Notes: generated from the sequence alone by a model not told the origin. DNA of 64,000 nt from Gordonia sp. SL306 (GCF_026625785.1 NZ_CP113063.1:2046001-2110000), one strand, 5' to 3'; shown: positions 8,768 through 19,393, counted from the stretch's first letter. Translations and numbers: made by a program.

Positions 8768-10092
8768 CGACATTCAAGGACAGCCCCCTACACGCCGGTG
8801 GTGACGCGGCGTCGACGGGCAGGATGACCCTGGCGCAGATCTTCGAATCGTTGATGGGTGGCGACCTCACGATACGCATCACCGCCTACGACGGCAGTGC
8901 GGCCGGTCCCGAAAACGCGGAATTCGGGCTCAACCTCAAGTCCTCCCGCGGCACCACCTACCTCGTCACCGCCCCCGGCGACCTCGGACTGGCCCGCGCC
9001 TACATCGCCGGCGATCTCGAACTCGTCGGAGCGCACCCGGGCGACCCCTACGGGGCACTGCGTGCCCTGGCGGCCGATCTGCACTTCAGTCGGCCCTCCC
9101 CGCTCGTCCTCGCGAACATCGCCCGCTCACTGGGCATCGAGCACTTCAAGCCGATCGCACCACCGCCACAGGAGGCTCTGCCGCGCTGGCGTCGCTTCGC
9201 CGAAGGCCTGCGACACAGCAAGGCTCGCGACGCCGAGGTGATCCACCATCATTACGATGTCTCGAACACCTTCTACGAGTGGGTGCTCGGGCCGTCGATG
9301 ACCTACACGTGTGCGGTGTACCCCGAACTCGAGGCGTCGCTCGAGGCAGCTCAGGAGAACAAGTATCGGCTCATCTTCAACAAGCTGCGACTCAAGCCCG
9401 GCGACCGTCTCCTCGACATCGGCTGCGGCTGGGGCGGAATGGTCCGCTACGCCGCACACCGGGGAGTGAAGGTCATCGGGGCGACCCTCTCCGCCGAGCA
9501 GGCTCAGTGGGCGCAGCAGGCCATCATCGACGAAGGGCTGTCGGACCTGGCCGAGGTCCGGCACAGCGACTACCGCGACGTCACCGAGACCGGCTTCGAC
9601 GCTGTCTCGTCCATCGGCCTGACCGAGCACATCGGAGTCGCCAACTACCCCGCGTATTTCAAGTTCATCCGGGACCGGCTACGGGTCGGCGGAATGCTGT
9701 TGAACCACTGCATCACCCGACCGGACAACCTCAAGAACGGGCGGGCGGGCTCGTTCATCGACCGTTACGTGTTCCCCGACGGCGAGCTCACCGGGTCCGG
9801 CAAGATCATCTCCAAGCTGCAGGACATCGGCGGCATGGAGGTCGTGCACGAGGAGAACTTCCGCGACCACTACGCGATGACGCTGCGCGACTGGAACAGA
9901 AACCTGCTCGAGCACTGGGACGAAGCCGTCGACGAGGTCGGTGAGGGAACCGCCCGCCTCTGGGGCCTCTACATGGCGGGCTGCCGGATCGGCTTCGAAC
10001 GCGACATCATCCAGCTCCATCACGTGCTCGCGACCAAGCTGGACGACAAGGGTGGGAACGACCTGCCGTTGCGCCCCTGGTGGAACGCCTGA
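8764..10092 (+). CDS. bfaB: SAM-dependent fatty acid methyltransferase (BfaB/TmsB-like, CFA synthase family)
   Basis: A 442-residue CFA-synthase-family enzyme. The N-terminal ~140 residues form the family's lipid-binding domain; the Rossmann domain has RLLDIGCGWGGMV for SAM, and GLTEHIGVANY and YVFPDGELT follow. It transfers a methyl group to the double bond of a phospholipid oleoyl chain; together with BfaA this yields 10-methylstearate. The ATG overlaps the bfaA stop. It is one of two CFA-family genes in this window; the other is in the SigK operon at 52433. It ends facing dnaX, with a repeat array between them. Confidence 0.88.
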   Translation: MTTFKDSPLHAGGDAASTGRMTLAQIFESLMGGDLTIRITAYDGSAAGPENAEFGLNLKSSRGTTYLVTAPGDLGLARAYIAGDLELVGAHPGDPYGALRALAADLHFSRPSPLVLANIARSLGIEHFKPIAPPPQEALPRWRRFAEGLRHSKARDAEVIHHHYDVSNTFYEWVLGPSMTYTCAVYPELEASLEAAQENKYRLIFNKLRLKPGDRLLDIGCGWGGMVRYAAHRGVKVIGATLSAEQAQWAQQAIIDEGLSDLAEVRHSDYRDVTETGFDAVSSIGLTEHIGVANYPAYFKFIRDRLRVGGMLLNHCITRPDNLKNGRAGSFIDRYVFPDGELTGSGKIISKLQDIGGMEVVHEENFRDHYAMTLRDWNRNLLEHWDEAVDEVGEGTARLWGLYMAGCRIGFERDIIQLHHVLATKLDDKGGNDLPLRPWWNA

Positions 10093-10132
10093 GCCCCTGA
10101 CCGGCTCCCGCCCGGGCGCACAGTCCCGCCCC

Positions 10133-10261
10133 CGCCGACAGCAACCGAGATCCCGCCGACAGCAACCTGTTTTGCGCCGACAGCAACCGGCTCGACGCAA
10201 TGTCAGGTTGCTCTCGGCGGGATTTCCGTTGCTCTCGGCGGGATTTCCGTTGCTCTCGGCG
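10133..10261. repeat. 21-bp phased direct and inverted repeat array
   Basis: Three copies of cgccgacagcaacc start at 10133, 10154 and 10175, exactly 21 bp apart. Three copies of the near-reverse complement [gc]gttgctctcggcg start at 10206, 10227 and 10248, again exactly 21 bp apart. The 7-nt spacers differ. The array fills the gap between the convergent bfaB and dnaX stops. One long foldback is possible, so it could end transcription from both sides, but the exact phasing also suits protein binding on one face of the helix. Confidence 0.9.
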
Positions 10262-10298
10262 GAACTCCCCACACGTCGAGACCGCTCGAGAGCCACCT

Positions 10299-12581
10299 TC
10301 ACTCGAGGGGGCGGGCTCCCAGCTCCGACTTGAGCAACTCCAGCGCGATCTGATCGGGATCGAGGCGGCGCTCCGGCGGCCCCGAGTGTGCGTCGGCGAC
10401 CATCTCGTCGCGCTCCGCGTCGGTGATCTCCTCGTCCGGCCGTGGCGGCTCGGGCTCCTCGGGTTCGGGAGCGTGTTCCGGTGGCGGAGTGGCGGACTGT
10501 GACTGGTCACGTCCTCGACTCGGCCGCGAGTAGGCGGGCCGTTTCGGTGCCGGCCGCGACGGCTCGCGGTCGCCGGCGCCCCGCGGAGGCTGCGCCTGGA
10601 CGGTCGGCCCGGACGCGTGGACGCATCGTGCATCCATTCCCGGGCCAAACACCCGCTGGACCGCGGCGCGGAGATTACCCGCGTGTTCGTTGCTCAACCG
10701 GCCGACGAGCATCTCGGTGGTGTGGCCGAACACGATGGTCTGCCCGTCGACCCCCTGAATGGACGCGCCGGAGAGCATGACCTCCAGGACGGGGGTGATA
10801 CCGCGAGCCGTTTCGCGGATCTCCGGCCATCGTGCCTCGACGTCGGCGACGGCGAGCCCCGGGGCTGCTTGCGGCTCTTCGGGATCCGAGTCGTCGGCGG
10901 CAGCAGCGGCCGCGTCGTCATCGTAGGGCGGGGCGGCGTCGGCGGCCGGGTCGTCGGTCGGCTCATCGGGGAGCGGGATGTCGTCGTCGGTGGCGGACGT
11001 CGACGACAGCTCGGGAGCCGGTGGTTGCGGAGCTGTCGGCGTCGGGGCAACCGGCGGCGAATCCGGCTGCGCAGGCGCCGATTCCTGTACCACCGGCTCG
11101 GGTTCCCGTTCGGCGGGCACCCGCGCAGGCGGTTGCGGCGACGTCGGGTTGCCACCGCCGCGCGGTGCGGTCGGCTGGGGAACCGGCGGCGGATTCGACG
11201 ACGGCCGCTGCGCGGGTTCGTCGACCGCTGCTGGGGGAACTTCCGGAACCTGCTCCACCACAGGCTCTTCGGCCGGTGCGCTCGCCTCGGCGGCTGGTTG
11301 CTCGACAGCCTTGCGCTGAGACGGACGCACGTACTTGGGCGCCGACTCGGACTCGGCCGTCCCGCCGGGCGCTTGTGCGCCGCCGGTGGCGGACGCGGCC
11401 GCTCCGGGCGTCGACGACACGCTCGTCGTCACGACGCCGGACTCGAGACGTTCGAGTCGGTGCAGAAGTGCCGCATCCTCCGTCGATGCCGCCGGGAGCA
11501 ACATCCGGGCGCACATCACCTCCAGTAGCAGCCGGGGCGAGGTGGTACCGCGCATCTCGCCGAGCGCGGCATGCACGATCTCGGCGAACCGGGTCAGCGC
11601 CGCCGGGCCGAGGATCTCGATCTGGGACTGCATGCGCTGCAACTGATCACCGGGGGCCTCGACGAGTCCACGATCAGCTGCATCCGGAACTGCCTGCAGC
11701 AGAATGAGATCACGTAGCCGTTCGAGGAGGTCGACGGCGAACCGACGTGGATCGTGGCCCGCATCGACCACTTTCTCCACCGCGCCGAACAACCGCGAGC
11801 CGTCGGCATCCGCGAGTGCGTCGATCGCCTCGTCGATGAGCGCGATGTCGGTGACACCCAACAATGCGAGCGCACGGTCGTAGGTGACCCCTTCGTCACC
11901 CGCCCCGGCGAGAAGCTGGTCGAGGATGCTCAGCGAATCGCGCGGCGAGCCACCACCGGCCCGGATGACCAGTGGATAGACGTCGGGCGCGACCGTCACG
12001 TTCTCGTTCGCACAGATCTTCTCGAGCAGGCCACGCATCACCGGTGGCGCGAGCAGGCGGAACGGATAATGGTGCGTCCGTGAGCGAATGGTGGGGAGCA
12101 CCTTCTCCGGCTCGGTGGTCGCGAACACGAAGATCAGATGTTCCGGCGGCTCCTCGACGATCTTGAGCAGCGCGTTGAATCCCGCATTCGTGACCATGTG
12201 CGCCTCGTCCACGATGAACACGCGGTACCGGGATTCCGATGGCGCATAGAAGGCGCGGTCACGCAGTTCTCGGGTGTCGTCGACGCCGCCGTGGCTGGCC
12301 GCGTCGAGTTCGATCACGTCGAGATTGCCGGCTCCGCCCGGCGCCAGCGCCTGGCACGAGTCACACACGCCACACGGCGTCGACGTCGGACCCTGCACAC
12401 AGTTCAGAGAACGGGCCAGGATGCGGGCCGATGACGTCTTGCCGCATCCGCGGGGGCCGGAGAAGAGATAGGCGTGGTTGATCCGCCCCGAGTCGAGCGC
12501 GTGACTCAACGGATCGGTGACGTGCTCCTGGCCCACGACGTCGGCGAAGGTAGCCGGGCGATAGGTGCGATACAGAGCCAC
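10299..12581 (-). CDS. dnaX: DNA polymerase III subunits gamma and tau
   Basis: The clamp-loader ATPase, 760 residues. Walker A GPRGCGKT is at residues 42-49, zinc ligands Cys61, Cys70, Cys73 and Cys76 follow, and DEAH is in FIVDEAHMVT. Residues from ~395 to ~590 are a long Pro/Ala/acidic linker, then a tau-type C-terminal domain. The linker is very low complexity, as in mycobacterial DnaX. No A-rich frameshift site of the E. coli type stands out. It matches Rv3721c in position. Confidence 0.96.
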   Translation of the reverse strand: MALYRTYRPATFADVVGQEHVTDPLSHALDSGRINHAYLFSGPRGCGKTSSARILARSLNCVQGPTSTPCGVCDSCQALAPGGAGNLDVIELDAASHGGVDDTRELRDRAFYAPSESRYRVFIVDEAHMVTNAGFNALLKIVEEPPEHLIFVFATTEPEKVLPTIRSRTHHYPFRLLAPPVMRGLLEKICANENVTVAPDVYPLVIRAGGGSPRDSLSILDQLLAGAGDEGVTYDRALALLGVTDIALIDEAIDALADADGSRLFGAVEKVVDAGHDPRRFAVDLLERLRDLILLQAVPDAADRGLVEAPGDQLQRMQSQIEILGPAALTRFAEIVHAALGEMRGTTSPRLLLEVMCARMLLPAASTEDAALLHRLERLESGVVTTSVSSTPGAAASATGGAQAPGGTAESESAPKYVRPSQRKAVEQPAAEASAPAEEPVVEQVPEVPPAAVDEPAQRPSSNPPPVPQPTAPRGGGNPTSPQPPARVPAEREPEPVVQESAPAQPDSPPVAPTPTAPQPPAPELSSTSATDDDIPLPDEPTDDPAADAAPPYDDDAAAAAADDSDPEEPQAAPGLAVADVEARWPEIRETARGITPVLEVMLSGASIQGVDGQTIVFGHTTEMLVGRLSNEHAGNLRAAVQRVFGPGMDARCVHASGPTVQAQPPRGAGDREPSRPAPKRPAYSRPSRGRDQSQSATPPPEHAPEPEEPEPPRPDEEITDAERDEMVADAHSGPPERRLDPDQIALELLKSELGARPLE

Positions 12582-12670
12582 GTGACGAGACTACCGGCGA
12601 TCGCCGACAGCCGAACCCGCTCCCCCACCCTGTCCACACCCAATCGTCGCGATCAGGGATGCCATGAGCA

Positions 12671-14068
12671 TCACGGTCGCGGTTGCCACTGTTCGATGTC
12701 GTATTCGTCCGCTTCCGGGACACCCCGAGGTCGGCTTTCCCTGACAGGTATGTCGTCGGTTGCGGTCGGGTCATTTCCCAGGACCACGGGACGAGGCGTG
12801 ACAAGTGCCGGATCTGTGTCGGACACCGCGTTCTCGCGCCGTCGGAACACCACGATCGTCGCGATGGCCGTCACCAAGAACACGGCGTTGTACGGGTAGT
12901 AGGTGAACCACGTCAGCCACCCGATGCCGGTCTTGAAGAACAGCCCGATCAGGTAGGCGTCGGGCACCGTCCGGTTCACGAACCAGATCGGATGCGCCAG
13001 GTAGCTCCGCCAGGAGAATGCCACCAGGATCAGGCCGATGAGCCCCGCCGCGATCAGGACGTAGGTCCTCAGGCGACGGCCCGGAGTCATCAGCATGTGG
13101 AACCCGATCACCACCAGCGGGACGAACCACACCCAGTGATGTCCCCAGGACATGGGTGAGATCGCGCAACCGCTCATCCCGACGGTGGTGATCGCGAGCA
13201 GTTCCTGACCGTGCCGGTGCGCCAGCACGGCCGCATACATCCCCAGAGCCAGGGCGGCGACGACGAAGGCCAGCCAGAGGAAACCGTTCGGGTCGTCGCT
13301 GTGCAGGAGGTTCGCGAGCAGGCCACGGACCGACTGGTTACCCGGCGTCTGGGGTGCCCCGACGCGGTCGGAATCGAACAGTTTGCCCGTCCAGTACGAC
13401 CACGATTCCCGCGGCAACGCCACGAAGCCGACAACGGCCGTGCCGACGAATCCGGCGACCACACCGCCGACTGCGCGCCATTGACGCAGCAGTGCCAGAT
13501 AGACGACGAAGATCAGCGGTGTCAGCTTGATCCCGGCGGCGATGCCCGTGCCGACACCGTAGAGGCGACTGCGTTCCGGGCGGGCCAGGTCGGCGACGAT
13601 GATCAGCAACAGGAAGACGTTGATCTGCCCGTACCAGATCGTCGTGCGGACGGGTTCCAGCAGCAAGACCACCGTCACCAGCGACATCCCGATACAGCGC
13701 AGCGGCCATGTCGCCTGACGCCCAAGGCTTTTGAAGCTCAGCATGACGATCAGATAGAGCGCGACAAAGATCCCCGCGGTCCAGATGATCCGCGCCGCCT
13801 CGAACGACACCCAGGTGAACGGCGCGAACAAGAAGATCGAGATGGGCGTGTACGTGTAGTCCATCTGCCCGAGGAACTTGGCGTCGTAGAGGTGTCCGCC
13901 GGTGAGCACCGTCCGGGCACCGTCGAGGTAGACCTGGAGATCGAGCTGGTTGTCGAAGAGTCCCCAGAACGGGGTGTTCAGGGGCACCACCACGTCCTGC
14001 AGCCAGATCGCGAGAAGCCCGACGAGCACGAATCCGACGGCGACCAGCGCCGACCGGTGGGTCCTCAC
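12671..14068 (-). CDS. GT87 (DUF2029) family polyprenol-phosphate mannosyltransferase-like membrane protein
   Basis: A 465-residue GT-C-fold membrane protein with about ten hydrophobic segments. An Asp-containing first outer loop (NQLDLQVYLDGARTVL) and DYTYTPISIFLFAPF match the PimE-like GT87 family, which transfers mannose from polyprenyl-phosphate-mannose to phosphatidylinositol mannosides or lipoarabinomannan at the outer membrane face. Which glycan it serves is not known. GTG start at 14068. It sits between dnaX and the aminotransferase on the same strand; this gene breaks the Rv3721c-Rv3722c adjacency I recall. The C-terminal ~50 residues are charged and probably cytosolic. Confidence 0.82.
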   Translation of the reverse strand: MRTHRSALVAVGFVLVGLLAIWLQDVVVPLNTPFWGLFDNQLDLQVYLDGARTVLTGGHLYDAKFLGQMDYTYTPISIFLFAPFTWVSFEAARIIWTAGIFVALYLIVMLSFKSLGRQATWPLRCIGMSLVTVVLLLEPVRTTIWYGQINVFLLLIIVADLARPERSRLYGVGTGIAAGIKLTPLIFVVYLALLRQWRAVGGVVAGFVGTAVVGFVALPRESWSYWTGKLFDSDRVGAPQTPGNQSVRGLLANLLHSDDPNGFLWLAFVVAALALGMYAAVLAHRHGQELLAITTVGMSGCAISPMSWGHHWVWFVPLVVIGFHMLMTPGRRLRTYVLIAAGLIGLILVAFSWRSYLAHPIWFVNRTVPDAYLIGLFFKTGIGWLTWFTYYPYNAVFLVTAIATIVVFRRRENAVSDTDPALVTPRPVVLGNDPTATDDIPVRESRPRGVPEADEYDIEQWQPRP

Positions 14069-14099
14069 GCTCTGCGGACGGTCACGGGCACGAGTCCGG

Positions 14100-15533
<1,434 letters not shown>

Positions 15534-15756
15534 GCCGTCAAGTGTAGCGGGCGGTCGGGGCGGATCGACAATCCGGTGGTCGACAACCGCGCTCACCGGC
15601 CCTGACGCACAAAGACCTCATCACCGGCCAGGGACCTTTCACGCGCGGAAGGTCGCTGATCACAGGTGAGGTCTCGGCCGTCGTCGAGGTCGTCGTCGAG
15701 CCGGCCATCGCGCCCGGTTTTGGGCCAGCAGCCCCTCGGCCGCTATCATCCCTGAC

Positions 15757-15845
15757 GGAGGATTCGCCTAGTGGCCTATGGCGCTCGCCTGGAACGCGGG
15801 TTGGGTTAACAGCCCTCAGGGGTTCGAATCCCCTATCCTCCGCCA
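15757..15845 (+). tRNA. tRNA-Ser, anticodon GGA
   Basis: A type II tRNA of 89 nt. The acceptor arms ggaggat and atcctcc pair and CCA is encoded. The anticodon stem ctcgc/gcggg encloses ctggaac, giving anticodon GGA. A long variable arm and the T-arm aggggttcgaatcccct follow. Reads UCC and UCU serine codons. Confidence 0.97.
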
Positions 15846-15849
15846 CACG

Positions 15850-15900
15850 AGATCCGTGGCCGTTCTCCTCGCTCGCCGGTGAGAATGGCTGCGGATCTTT
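15850..15900 (+). terminator. probable terminator of tRNA-Ser
   Basis: The arms agatccgtggccgttctc (15850-15867) and gagaatggctgcggatct (15881-15898) pair over 18 positions with three mismatches, followed by a short T-containing stretch. It begins 5 nt after the tRNA 3' end. Confidence 0.7.
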
Positions 15901-15920
15901 CGTCTCTGCGGGTTCGGGTG

Positions 15921-15990
15921 GTGCGATCACCACAAGACCGCGTGCGATCAGCAAAAACCGCGCCTGATCGGCACACATCTGTGCCGACCG
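15921..15990. repeat. short ~21-bp phased repeats
   Basis: gtgcgatca occurs at 15921 and 15942 (21 bp apart), followed by degenerate versions at 15962 and about 15982. They lie in the otherwise empty gap between the tRNA terminator and the acyl-CoA synthetase gene. The rest of the 15846-16140 gap holds no gene I can support. Confidence 0.6.
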
Positions 15991-16140
15991 GCGCGGTGGA
16001 AGTTTGGACAAGACCGGGGGTTTCTGTAATCACCCCGGCCTCTGGTTCAACAAGCGAGTTACAGCATCGCGTGAACGTGGCCCCAACGATAGCAGCCCGG
16101 TGCGCGCACCGACGAATCGTCCAAGTGGGAAGCTGGTGGG

Positions 16141-17568
16141 GTGCTGTTCCCGACGCTGACACCCAACGCACCCGATATCCCCGATGCGATCACAATCGGC
16201 GACGACCGGCTCTCCCGAGAGGACCTGGTCGGCGCGGCGACCGCAGTGGCCGAGCGAGTCGCCGGCGCGCGGGTGCTGGCGGTCTACGCCCGGCCGACGA
16301 CGGACACCGTGCTCGCCATCGTCGGCTGCCTGATAGCCGGTGTCGCCGCGGTGCCGGTACCGCCGGACTCCGGCGCGCGCGAAATGGAGCACATCCTCGG
16401 TGATTCCGGCGCGCAGGCGTGGTTGGGTGCCGCCCCCGACGATCCGACCCTCCCGGTGATCCCGGTGCGGCGCTACGCCAGATCGTGGCATCGCCATCCC
16501 GAGCCACCCGGGTCCGCGACTGCTCTCATCCTGTACACCTCCGGCACCACCGGGCTGCCCAAGGGCGTGCCGATCACCCGTTCCGCCATCGCCGCGGGCC
16601 TCGACGCACTCGCGGGCGCCTGGCAGTGGACCGCCGATGATGCACTCGCTCATGGTCTTCCGCTCTTCCATGTGCACGGGCTGATCCTCGGGATGCTCGG
16701 GCCGCTGCGCCGGGGCGGACGCCTGATCCACACCGTCACGCCGTCGGCAGAGAATTACGCAGCCGCGATGGGCCGTGGCGCGACCATGTTCTTCGGCGTG
16801 CCAACGGTATGGAATCGTGTTGCCGCCGAACAATCTGCGGCGCAATCATTGTCGTCGGCGCGATTGCTGGTGTCCGGCAGCGCCCCGCTCCCCGTCCCCG
16901 TGTTCGACAAGATCCGGAACCTGACCGGACACGAGATCGTGGAGCGATACGGCATGACCGAGACGATGATCACCGTCAGTACGCGGGTCGACGGAGAACG
17001 CCGTCCCGGCTGGGTCGGCTTGCCGCTCGACGGCGTCGAGACCCGACTCCGTGAGGGCGACTCCGACCTCCCGCACGACGGTGAGACGGTCGGAGATCTC
17101 CATGTGCGCGGTCCGATGATGTCGACCGGCTATCTCGATCAGCCGGAGAAGACTGCCGGCGCCGGGAGCGGAGCGAGCGGGCCGAATCCCAACGAGTCCT
17201 GGCTCGACGACGGGTTTTTCGCCACCGGCGACGTCGCGGTGATCGGTCCGGATGGCATGCATCGGATCGTCGGGCGGCGGGCCACCGACCTGATCAAGTC
17301 GGGAGGTTTCCGCATCGGCGCCGGCGAGATCGAGACCGTGCTGCTCGCTCACCCCGCCGTCGACGAGGTGGCCGTGATCGGCATCCCCGACGACGACCTC
17401 GGTCAGCGCATCGTCGCCTACGTCGTCGGTGGGCGCGTCCCCGACACCGAGCTCATCGACCTGGTCACCGCTGAACTGTCACATCACAAGCGGCCCAGGG
17501 AGATCCGCTTCGTCGAGTCGCTCCCCCGCAACGCGATGGGGAAGGTGCAGAAGAAGCTGCTCGACTGA
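16141..17568 (+). CDS. fadD36: acyl-CoA synthetase (FadD36/malonyl-CoA synthetase-like)
   Basis: An AMP-binding enzyme of 475 residues that activates a carboxylic acid to its CoA thioester. Seen: P-loop LYTSGTTGLPKGVP, the YGMTET motif, GRRATDLIKSGGFRIG hinge, and the C-terminal lysine in RNAMGKVQKK. Size and the HVHGLILGMLGPL stretch resemble FadD36 (Rv1193) and MatB malonyl-CoA ligases; the substrate is not certain. The start is a GTG at 16141. Around residues 339-352 there is a small low-complexity insertion (GAGSGASG) whose DNA resembles the tandem repeat at 45691. It is convergent with the ABC importer genes. Confidence 0.82.
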   Translation: MLFPTLTPNAPDIPDAITIGDDRLSREDLVGAATAVAERVAGARVLAVYARPTTDTVLAIVGCLIAGVAAVPVPPDSGAREMEHILGDSGAQAWLGAAPDDPTLPVIPVRRYARSWHRHPEPPGSATALILYTSGTTGLPKGVPITRSAIAAGLDALAGAWQWTADDALAHGLPLFHVHGLILGMLGPLRRGGRLIHTVTPSAENYAAAMGRGATMFFGVPTVWNRVAAEQSAAQSLSSARLLVSGSAPLPVPVFDKIRNLTGHEIVERYGMTETMITVSTRVDGERRPGWVGLPLDGVETRLREGDSDLPHDGETVGDLHVRGPMMSTGYLDQPEKTAGAGSGASGPNPNESWLDDGFFATGDVAVIGPDGMHRIVGRRATDLIKSGGFRIGAGEIETVLLAHPAVDEVAVIGIPDDDLGQRIVAYVVGGRVPDTELIDLVTAELSHHKRPREIRFVESLPRNAMGKVQKKLLD

Positions 17569-17609
17569 GAGACTCGCCCCACCCGACAGTTCCTGCGCGG
17601 GCGGAACCG

Positions 17610-18470
17610 TCAGTTGACGCCCACCGGCGAGTGCCCGAGAAACTCCAGAATCGACTGCCGGCGACGCTGGTACGACTCCTCGAACTGCGCCTTGGGATCT
17701 CGCGGATTCTCGATGGTGATCACGTCCGCAACCGTCGCCGGACGATGGGTCAGCAGTACGACGCGATCCGCGAGCAGCAGGGCCTCGTCGACGTCATGGG
17801 TGACGAACAGGATCGTCGTGTTGAGCTGCCCCCACACCGAGATCAGCAACTGCTGCATGTCCAGTCGCGTTTGCGCGTCGAGAGCTCCGAACGGCTCGTC
17901 CATCAGCATGACCTGGGGTTCGCACGCGAGGGTGCGAGCCAGTTGTACGCGCTGACGCATACCGCCCGACAAATGGCTGGGGAGATGGTCGAGATAGGAA
18001 CCCAGCCCGACCTGTTCGAGGTACTCGGTGGCCTTCCGCTTCGACTCACGACCGCGCATCCCTCTCAGCTTCAGCGGGAACTGCACATTCTTGAGAGCTG
18101 TGCGCCATGGGAACAACGCATCCTCTTGGAAAACCATGGCGCAGTGCGCATCGTTGCCGGTGATCGCCTGACCGTTCACCGTGGCCGCACCGTCCATCGG
18201 GGTGAGGAGTCCGGCAAGAGCTCGCAGGATCGTCGACTTTCCACAGCCGGAGGGACCGAGGAAGACCACCACCTCACCCGGTTCGATGTCGAGGGTGACG
18301 TTCGCCGCGATCTTGCCGTGGAAGCCGAGTTGCAGGTGGTCGAGGCGGACCGCTGCGCCGGAGGCTGCCCCGCCGTAGATCGGGATGTCGGCGGTGGCCT
18401 TGGCGGCGGCACGTGTCATGGTGTTGGTCGAAGTCATGGTTTCCGTCCTCTGGGTGGTTTCGGTTGTCAT
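17610..18470 (-). CDS. sulfonate/nitrate/taurine-type ABC transporter ATP-binding protein
   Basis: A 286-residue SsuB/TauB-type ATPase. Walker A is GPSGCGKST, the signature LSGGMRQRV, and Walker B VMLMDEPFGALD. The ATG at 18470 overlaps the permease stop (ATGA), which makes it the third gene of an SBP-permease-ATPase set on the minus strand. It powers import by the next-listed permease. Substrate class is inferred from family and from the nearby SulP and sulfatase genes. Confidence 0.92.
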   Translation of the reverse strand: MTTETTQRTETMTSTNTMTRAAAKATADIPIYGGAASGAAVRLDHLQLGFHGKIAANVTLDIEPGEVVVFLGPSGCGKSTILRALAGLLTPMDGAATVNGQAITGNDAHCAMVFQEDALFPWRTALKNVQFPLKLRGMRGRESKRKATEYLEQVGLGSYLDHLPSHLSGGMRQRVQLARTLACEPQVMLMDEPFGALDAQTRLDMQQLLISVWGQLNTTILFVTHDVDEALLLADRVVLLTHRPATVADVITIENPRDPKAQFEESYQRRRQSILEFLGHSPVGVN

Positions 18471-19393
18471 CGCGAGGCCCGCGGTAGCCAGTGGTTGACC
18501 CGACGTCCGATGAGCTCGACGATCCAAGCGGTGGTCAGGCCGAGCAAGCCGATCGAGAGCATGCCCACGACCACGCCGGCATAGTCGAGAAGTCCGTAGG
18601 CCTGCCAGGTGTAGTACCCGATGCCGAACTGTCCGGAGATCATCTCTGCGCTCACCACACAGATCCAGGCGACACCCATGGCCACCGAGAGTCCCGCGAA
18701 GATACCGGGCATCGCACCGGGCAGGACGACACTGCGCAGGATGGTCCAGCGGCTCGCGCCCATCGTCTTGGCCGCTTCCTCCCACACCTTCGGCAGTGAG
18801 TCCATCGCATGGATGGTGCTGACGAGGACCGGGAAGAAGGCTGCGAAGAACGTGATGAAGACGATGCCCTGTTCGCTGGACGGGAACAGCAGGATCGTCA
18901 GCGGAACGAGCGCGATCGCCGGGATCGGTCGAACCATCTCGATGAAGGGACGTAACGTCTTCCGGGCCATCTCGGATCGCCCGATCAGCATGCCGAGGGC
19001 GATGCCGACGACTGCGGCGAGCCCGAAGCCGAGCAGGATCCGTTGGAGGCTGGCGAACAGGTCAGCGTAGTAGCCGCCGCTGCCAACCCGCTCGACGAAG
19101 CTGTCGAGCACGGCGCCCGGCGTCGGCATCCGGTTGAACCGGAGCCATGCGACCACCTGGTTGGCGGTGAGAAGGTGCCACACCACCACGAACGCGACGA
19201 TGGGGATCAGCGGGAGCACGACGGTCAGTGCGACTCGTCGGAGCTTCCCCGAGTCGATCACGCGGCCTGTGCCGTCTCCTCGGGAAGTCACACCCTCAGA
19301 GGGAGTCGATGCTCCCCCCTCGTCTGTGTCGGTGGTGGGCTCGCGCTTTTCTGTCGCGCGCTCCCGGGTCGGTGCCATGTGCGCCATGTGCAT
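18467..19393 (-). CDS. ABC transporter permease, SsuC/TauC family
   Basis: A 308-residue inner-membrane permease with about six transmembrane segments after a ~55-residue hydrophilic N-terminus. The EAA coupling loop is seen as EEAAKTMGASRWTILRSVVL. It belongs to the BPD_transp_1 group of sulfonate, taurine and nitrate importers. It stands 47 bp after the substrate-binding protein gene and overlaps the ATPase start by 4 bp. The N-terminal start is uncertain among closely spaced Met codons (MHMAHMAP). Confidence 0.9.
   Translation of the reverse strand: MHMAHMAPTRERATEKREPTTDTDEGGASTPSEGVTSRGDGTGRVIDSGKLRRVALTVVLPLIPIVAFVVVWHLLTANQVVAWLRFNRMPTPGAVLDSFVERVGSGGYYADLFASLQRILLGFGLAAVVGIALGMLIGRSEMARKTLRPFIEMVRPIPAIALVPLTILLFPSSEQGIVFITFFAAFFPVLVSTIHAMDSLPKVWEEAAKTMGASRWTILRSVVLPGAMPGIFAGLSVAMGVAWICVVSAEMISGQFGIGYYTWQAYGLLDYAGVVVGMLSIGLLGLTTAWIVELIGRRVNHWLPRASR

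Noticed and set aside
10133..10261. A CRISPR-like array
   Set aside because: Spacers are only 7 nt, half of the copies are inverted, and no cas genes are present.
15538..16011. A 157-residue frame covering tRNA-Ser
   Set aside because: It overlaps the tRNA and its terminator and has no recognisable domain.
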